Assembly (NCBI RefSeq): GCF_038181555.1
Contig: NZ_JBBWUA010000004.1
Location: 62,001 to 126,000, forward strand
From: Desulfitobacterium sp038181555
Lineage (GTDB): Bacteria > Bacillota > Desulfitobacteriia > Desulfitobacteriales > Desulfitobacteriaceae
Reading direction: 5' to 3'
DNA: 64,000 nucleotides
In this document: positions 59,825 through 64,000 of the stretch, piece by piece
How the letters are laid out: the number at the start of each line of letters is the position of its first letter
Position numbering within the stretch: position 1 is the first letter of the stretch
Translations under genes and position numbers: made by a program
Notes under the pieces: model-generated
What the model was told of the DNA's origin: nothing
Databases searched by the model: none
Seen by the model: only the letters and a program-made list of their open reading frames with translations

Positions 59825-61513
59825 GTGAAAATAAGTTTTAAGCTAGGACTAACAAACTTAATTCTTGTGCTTCTTATTATCATTATGGGAATTGCATTTG
59901 TTATGTCAGGGCAAAGGACAATTAGTAGATTTAATGATTTTGCAGAAAATAACTACCCCTTACAAGCTTTGCTCAAGGATATACAAGTTAATATTCAGGG
60001 TCGTGGAATGAGTGAATTAAGCTTTATTGTGACACAGGACCAAATGTACACGGAAAATATTTCTCAACAAACGGATGCGATTAAGGCAAGCTTGGACCAA
60101 GCAAAAATGCTTAATATTGATATAGAAGAATCAGAAAGAATTAAAATCCTTGAGCAGGATCTCGAAAAGTATCTAATGCTTAGTCAAATGGTTCAAAGCA
60201 AAGTTAAAGAAAAAGATATAACAGGCGCGCAAGAAATTCACTACGGCGAAGAGATGATGGCAATTGATCAGTTGAATGAAGATGTGAATGAACTCCTTGA
60301 ACACAAAACAGAGATGGTTGCCGCCGATATAGAAAATATTCGTCAAATATCTACGAAAGGACTAACTCTTGCTTTCACAATTAGCCTTCTATGCGTTGTT
60401 ATAGCTGCCTTGAGTTGGTTCTGGCTATCCAAAACAATTGTAGGTCCTCTGAAAAACTTAGCAGAAGTTAGTTCAAAAATTGCCAGTGGTGATTTGACCA
60501 TAAGGCTCAACACAAGGCCACAGGCAAAAGATGAAGTACAACTTTTATCTAATCATTTTAGCACCATGGTAGACAACCTTCGCGAACTGATTCAACAAGT
60601 TCAGCACAATGCATTGGCCGCTAGGCAAACGGTAGATACCTTAGCTATTCAGATGGAAGGCGCTCAAGCTTCATCCCAAGAAATGGCTGCATCAATCGAG
60701 GACGTCGCAGGGCATTTACAAGCTCAGCAAAGGAACGTTGAAGACATCGTAAAAGCCGTTATTCGAACAGCTGAGGGAATAATGCAAATTGGACAAATGG
60801 AAAGTACCACACTAGATGTCGTGAGACAAAATAAAAAGCAAGCTTTAGCAGGGAATAAAACAAACCAAAGGGCAATTGTACAGATGGAGAAAATGGTCCT
60901 CCAAGAGCAGCAAATGACGGGGAGAATTCAGCAACTAGTTGTAGAATCCGAACAGATACAGAGTATAGTTGAAATTATTACGGGTTTAGCAGATCAGACG
61001 AACCTGTTGGCACTTAATGCTGCAATTGAGGCTGCGCGTGCAGGAAGTCAGGGTCAAGGATTTGCTGTGGTAGCAGAAGAGGTCAGAAAACTAGCAGAGC
61101 AATCAGCTAATTCCGCTAAGAAAATCGCTTTGATTGGTTCATCGGTTCGTCAAGGAATGCAAAATGTCGTGGATGTGATGCAAGTTACCACCCAAGTTGT
61201 CGAGCAGGGAATGGAAAGTGTTCGGGAATCTGGGGTAGGATTTGAGCAGATTTTGGCTGCATCCGACGAAGCAGTACAAACAGTTGAAAAGGTTAACCAA
61301 GCGATTCAGCGGATGTCCTCTGAGGCTCAGGTCATCGAAAAATCGATTCAGGAGATTTCGTTATCCAGTCGTAATATAAATCAATCTACAGAACAGATAC
61401 AAGCTGGAAGTCAAGAAGAAGCGGCCGCTATAACAGAGATATCTTCTCAAACGCAAGGTTTTGTCGGCATAATACAAAATTTGCAGTCAAAAGTAGAGCA
61501 GTTTAAGGTCTGA
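59825..61513 (+). CDS. Methyl-accepting chemotaxis protein
   Basis: 562 residues. TM1 (about 9-27), a four-helix-bundle sensor (30-178), TM2 (about 180-202), HAMP (203-256) and the signalling domain with the conserved hairpin IVEIITGLADQTNLLALNAA, IEAARAGSQGQGFAVVAEEV and RKLAEQS. The sensor ligand cannot be read. GTG start behind AGGAGG. No other chemotaxis genes in the window. Confidence 0.92.
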   Translation: MKISFKLGLTNLILVLLIIIMGIAFVMSGQRTISRFNDFAENNYPLQALLKDIQVNIQGRGMSELSFIVTQDQMYTENISQQTDAIKASLDQAKMLNIDIEESERIKILEQDLEKYLMLSQMVQSKVKEKDITGAQEIHYGEEMMAIDQLNEDVNELLEHKTEMVAADIENIRQISTKGLTLAFTISLLCVVIAALSWFWLSKTIVGPLKNLAEVSSKIASGDLTIRLNTRPQAKDEVQLLSNHFSTMVDNLRELIQQVQHNALAARQTVDTLAIQMEGAQASSQEMAASIEDVAGHLQAQQRNVEDIVKAVIRTAEGIMQIGQMESTTLDVVRQNKKQALAGNKTNQRAIVQMEKMVLQEQQMTGRIQQLVVESEQIQSIVEIITGLADQTNLLALNAAIEAARAGSQGQGFAVVAEEVRKLAEQSANSAKKIALIGSSVRQGMQNVVDVMQVTTQVVEQGMESVRESGVGFEQILAASDEAVQTVEKVNQAIQRMSSEAQVIEKSIQEISLSSRNINQSTEQIQAGSQEEAAAITEISSQTQGFVGIIQNLQSKVEQFKV

Positions 61514-61550
61514 ACTTAAATAAGCAATTATTACCCACCTACATAATAAA

Positions 61551-61590
61551 TGGTTGCAGCTTTCAGATAGGCTGCGGCCAATTCTATTTT
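61551..61590 (+). terminator. Hairpin after the chemoreceptor gene
   Basis: TGGTTGCAGC and GCTGCGGCCA pair (two G-U) around 10 nt, then ATTCTATTTT. Probably the first of two terminators. Confidence 0.65.
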
Positions 61591-61665
61591 AGCTGTATGT
61601 CTGTACCTGTTGGCATAGTGGTCTGTTGTAAGTGGCTAGAGAGTGGTTGCGCCAATCCATAAATG

Positions 61666-61706
61666 AAGGCTGGCCAAGATGATAAAGTCCTCTTGGTCAG
61701 CCTTTT
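61666..61706 (+). terminator. Second terminator after the chemoreceptor gene
   Basis: AAGGCTGGCCAAGA pairs with TCTTGGTCAGCCTT (one G-U), then TTG. It may also serve the convergent Fe-S gene. Confidence 0.75.
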
Positions 61707-61740
61707 GTAGCTGGATTCGTTAATTATTCATCGGATGAAT

Positions 61741-62457
61741 TTACTTCTTATTCGATCTGCTAATGAAGTTTTTCATCGTATCGGAGTGTCGAGCGGGAAT
61801 AATGACAAAAGAAGGTTCGGTAATATTTGTTGGAGGAAGTCCGTTAATACTCGGAGTAGTGGCACCCACCTCTTTTTGGAGTTCCTTTAGCTCGCCAAAA
61901 CGAAGGGCCGTTGTAGGGCAAGTTTTGACACAAAGAGGTTTTTCTCCTTTATCCTGCGATTGGGAGCAGAAATTACATTTGTGAACAGCTCCGCTTTCTT
62001 CTCTCACAAACTGAGGTGCGCCATATGGGCAAGCATATGTACAATATGCACATCCTACACATTTGTTTGGGTCTTGAATAACAATTCCGTCTGCCCGTTT
62101 GGTATAGGCGCCGACGGGGCAAACCTTGAGACAGGCAGGATTGGCACAGTGATTACATGCTATGGATAGATATAAATTTCCATCTGGGGTTGACTTTGTA
62201 GGTAATTTTCGCCACTCAGCGCCTATTTCCCATTTATAATAAGTTTTACAAGCCTCTATACAGGCCCTACAACCAATGCAGATGCCCTGATTGTGATAGA
62301 AGGCCATCTGTTTTGATTCGCTCCCCCCGGCCTCTGCTGCATTAATAATGGGTACGTCAAACTTGGCTAAGGGTAACCCCAATGTAAAGGCTACAGTAGC
62401 TATAGCGCCGAGTTTTAAAGTTAAGCGACGGGTTAATTTCACATTGAACTTTGCCAA
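61741..62457 (-). CDS. DmsB-like 4[4Fe-4S] ferredoxin with export signal
   Basis: 238 residues. Four cluster motifs: CIGCRACIEAC, CNHCANPACLKVCPVGA, CVGCAYCTYACPYGA and CNFC...CVKTCPTTAL, the arrangement of DmsB/PsrB electron-transfer subunits of molybdopterin oxidoreductases. The N-terminus TRRLTLKLGAIATVAFTLG is Tat-like. No catalytic or membrane subunit gene is adjacent. TTG 62457 is preferred because GGGTGG lies 8-9 nt upstream; GTG 62469 is an alternative. The promoter carries the 11-bp repeat array. Confidence 0.87.
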   Translation of the reverse strand: MAKFNVKLTRRLTLKLGAIATVAFTLGLPLAKFDVPIINAAEAGGSESKQMAFYHNQGICIGCRACIEACKTYYKWEIGAEWRKLPTKSTPDGNLYLSIACNHCANPACLKVCPVGAYTKRADGIVIQDPNKCVGCAYCTYACPYGAPQFVREESGAVHKCNFCSQSQDKGEKPLCVKTCPTTALRFGELKELQKEVGATTPSINGLPPTNITEPSFVIIPARHSDTMKNFISRSNKK

Positions 62458-62532
62458 CAAATACACCACCCTTTTAAATTATAAAAGCCAATATTTCACC
62501 AATTTTAATTAGATAGCGGAAGAAACAATTTA

Positions 62533-62586
62533 ATTATAGATTAGCAGTGTGAAGAAATTAGGAATTAGTTGTAAAAACCATGTGAA
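62533..62586 (-). promoter_or_regulatory. 11-bp direct-repeat array of the DmsB-like gene
   Basis: On the minus strand TTCACATGGTT, TTTACAACTAA, TTCCTAATTTC and TTCACACTGCT abut, then 4 nt and TATAAT. Weaker units than at 47438 but exactly the same register. Confidence 0.6.
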
Positions 62587-62674
62587 TGGAGTTAATTCCG
62601 TAACTGGTTTTCTACTTGAACATGTTCGTAGCCATAAAACCGAGGTTCACTAAGTCGATCCACCGTAAATGCTA

Positions 62675-62728
62675 TTCATATCTTTTTCATAGGGTTTTCA
62701 AAAGAAATTCAAAAGAATCTGCTACCAT
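62675..62728 (+). promoter_or_regulatory. 11-bp direct-repeat array of ccdA
   Basis: TTCATATCTTT (62675), TTCATAGGGTT (62686), TTCAAAAGAAA (62697) and TTCAAAAGAAT (62708), then 4 nt and a weak -10 TACCAT (62723-62728). Confidence 0.65.
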
Positions 62729-62760
62729 AAAGTTAGGATATAAGTAATAAAATTAGTAAG

Positions 62761-62785
62761 AAAAGAGCCTACTCAGGGCTCTTTT
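62761..62785 (+). promoter_or_regulatory. Terminator-like hairpin in the ccdA leader
   Basis: AAAAGAGCC pairs with GGCTCTTTT around 7 nt. It lies between the promoter and the ccdA RBS (AGGAGG at 62788), so it may act as an attenuator or protect the 5' end. Confidence 0.5.
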
Positions 62786-62799
62786 CTAGGAGGAGAAAT

Positions 62800-63552
62800 T
62801 TGAGCACTACTGTTCTCATAATTGCCTTTGCAGCAGGAATTTTATCGTTTCTTTCCCCTTGTATAATACCGATGTTAGGGGTTTATTTTTCCCTAATTAC
62901 AGGACTAACTGTCTCAGGTCTAAAGGATGCTGCGTTAGATGCTGCTTTACGCCGAAGAATAATGAAAAATACACTTGCCTTTGTTGCAGGATTTTCTATA
63001 GTGTTTATTGCGGCAGGTGCGGTGGCGGGGCAATTAGGTTCCTTGCTAAGCCAGTGGCAAGGGGTGCTGAATTTCTTAGGGGGTACAGTGATCCTGATTC
63101 TTGCCCTTAAAATGCTCGGATTTTTTCAACTCCCTTTTCTTAATAGGCTTCACTGGGAACCGCGTTTTTTTACGAAGCTTAGGGAGAAAGCTACTCGAAG
63201 TGCCTGGTCGTCTTTCCTAGTCGGACTGCTATTCTCGATTGCCTGCTCTCATTGTATTGCTCCGACACTGTTTTCTATTTTAGCCCTAGCGGGTACAACT
63301 CAAACACCCGGAAGTGGTATGCTCGTAATGTTTTTCTTTTCATTAGGTCTTTCGATCCCTTATATATTGGCAGGAATGTCATTTAATAAGGTGATAAATT
63401 TATTAAAACGCTATCGTCGCCATCAAGTTATTGCAGAACGTGTGGCCGGGGTTCTTATGCTTTTTATAGCATATATCATTTATACCAATCAATTAACGGA
63501 GTTGACAGGTTTTCTAGGACGTTTTATGCCCAATCTTCCGTTAGGAATGTAA
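62800..63552 (+). CDS. ccdA: CcdA/DsbD-type thiol:disulfide membrane protein
   Basis: 250 residues, six membrane helices. The two redox cysteines lie in FLSPCIIPMLG (helix 1) and ACSHCIAPTLF (helix 4), as in CcdA. It passes electrons from cytoplasmic thioredoxin to outer thiols for cytochrome c assembly or other exported thiol proteins. TTG start with AGGAGG. The promoter has an 11-bp repeat array, and the next gene has one too. The tetraheme cytochrome in this window would need such a system. Confidence 0.9.
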   Translation: MSTTVLIIAFAAGILSFLSPCIIPMLGVYFSLITGLTVSGLKDAALDAALRRRIMKNTLAFVAGFSIVFIAAGAVAGQLGSLLSQWQGVLNFLGGTVILILALKMLGFFQLPFLNRLHWEPRFFTKLREKATRSAWSSFLVGLLFSIACSHCIAPTLFSILALAGTTQTPGSGMLVMFFFSLGLSIPYILAGMSFNKVINLLKRYRRHQVIAERVAGVLMLFIAYIIYTNQLTELTGFLGRFMPNLPLGM

Positions 63553-63555
63553 TCA

Positions 63556-63609
63556 TTCACAAGAAACTCACATTTAATTCATAGTCTATTTAGATGATTA
63601 GTGTATAGT
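63556..63609 (+). promoter_or_regulatory. 11-bp direct-repeat array of the last gene
   Basis: TTCACAAGAAA (63556), CTCACATTTAA (63567), TTCATAGTCTA (63578) and TTTAGATGATT (63589), then 4 nt and TATAGT (63604-63609). Confidence 0.65.
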
Positions 63610-63639
63610 AAATAAGATAGTTCAAGGGAGGCTTGGATT

Positions 63640-64000
63640 GTGAAGACTAAAATATTAATTGGAATATTAGTGATTCTATTAGTCGGTGGTATATATTCGG
63701 GGTTAAACGCAGCAAAAAAAGTGAAGACCAATACGCCAAATGTCACTTCTTCGGACACCAGTGAAAGCTCTGCCCAGAAAATAACCGATCCGATCGTTGA
63801 TGACCAAGAGGGGATGCAGGTTGTTGCACAATGGGTGAAACAGGAAAAGCCATCCTCAGCGCAAGTGTTCTCGATTAGTTTCAATAATCATGCGGTCAAT
63901 GTAGATGATTTTCAATTTGAAGGTAATATCAATATTTCAATCAATGACAAAGAAATTCCTATTCAAATTGAAGTACTCAAAAGGGAAAGCTCAGGGCATC
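63640..64000 (+). CDS. Exported or membrane-anchored protein, 3' end missing
   Basis: At least 120 residues, running off the window. An N-terminal membrane anchor or signal (KILIGILVILLVGGIYSGLNA), a Ser/Thr/Asn-rich linker, then a beta-rich start of a domain (QVFSISFNNHAVNVDDFQFEGNINI). GTG start with GGGAGG 8 nt upstream. No family recognised from this part. Its array promoter links it to the regulator at 46655-47347. Confidence 0.7.
   Translation, partial: MKTKILIGILVILLVGGIYSGLNAAKKVKTNTPNVTSSDTSESSAQKITDPIVDDQEGMQVVAQWVKQEKPSSAQVFSISFNNHAVNVDDFQFEGNINISINDKEIPIQIEVLKRESSGH

Overview
The window looks like the chromosome of a spore-forming, anaerobic, low-to-medium GC Firmicute of the Desulfitobacterium/Desulfosporosinus type. 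This rests on an alpha/beta SASP, a coat-type Mn catalase, two DUF2935 proteins, a CWB2 surface protein, type III glutamine synthetase, MurT/GatD, a Tat-exported lipoprotein flavin reductase beside a tetraheme cytochrome, a DmsB-like Fe-S protein, and the acpS-nnr-alr...mazEF order of Firmicutes. Genus is inference. I see no rRNA, tRNA, insertion sequence, prophage or CRISPR array.

Layout. 1-6.2 kb: partial DUF2935 gene, a beta-hydroxyacid dehydrogenase, LiaF-like and PspC envelope-stress proteins, a cationic repeat protein and a large CWB2 surface protein. 6.2-15.4 kb (minus strand): FMN glutamate-synthase-like protein, RidA, tryptophanase, amino-acid permease, a TyrR-like sigma-54 activator and GlnN. 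Both the tryptophanase and permease genes carry clear -24/-12 promoters. 15.4-21.9 kb: small ORFs, a possible structured RNA, Mn catalase, DoxX, a TrmO with a His-rich tail next to a CooT nickel protein, a tautomerase, a HEAT-like/Ogt fusion and a radical SAM protein. 22-24.4 kb: a glutamate 2,3-aminomutase behind a c-di-AMP (ydaO) riboswitch, divergent from a BusR-like GntR-RCK_C regulator. 24.4-35.1 kb: LytS-like kinase, acpS, nnr, alr, a dehydrogenase, gamma carbonic anhydrase, murT-gatD, mazEF, a peptidase C26 and a SASP. 35.3-42 kb: a second sigma-54 activator divergent from a sigma-54-driven doxX gene with a palindromic upstream site, a nitroreductase, and a cadC-HMA-cadA cadmium/zinc operon with two operators. 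42-45.1 kb: second DUF2935 gene and the flavoprotein/tetraheme cytochrome pair. 45.2-64 kb: a two-component system whose kinase has a Met-rich sensor segment, a DUF2318/MacB-type ABC/NusG-II cluster, a metalloprotease, a sulfonate-type ABC transporter with cysteine synthase and OsmC, duplicated Met-rich exported proteins, a SHOCT protein, a chemoreceptor, a DmsB-like protein, CcdA and a truncated exported protein.

Three signals stand out. (1) Seven promoters between 47.4 and 63.6 kb share arrays of 11-bp direct repeats (TTCAY-type) that always end 4 nt before the -10 box. They look like the binding sites of the adjacent OmpR-type regulator and define a candidate metal/redox envelope regulon. 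(2) The aminomutase locus seems wired to c-di-AMP twice, by riboswitch and by a BusR-like repressor, which fits beta-glutamate as an osmolyte. (3) Two separate sigma-54 circuits have their activator genes next door. All functional statements are from sequence reading and family knowledge; no searches were run.
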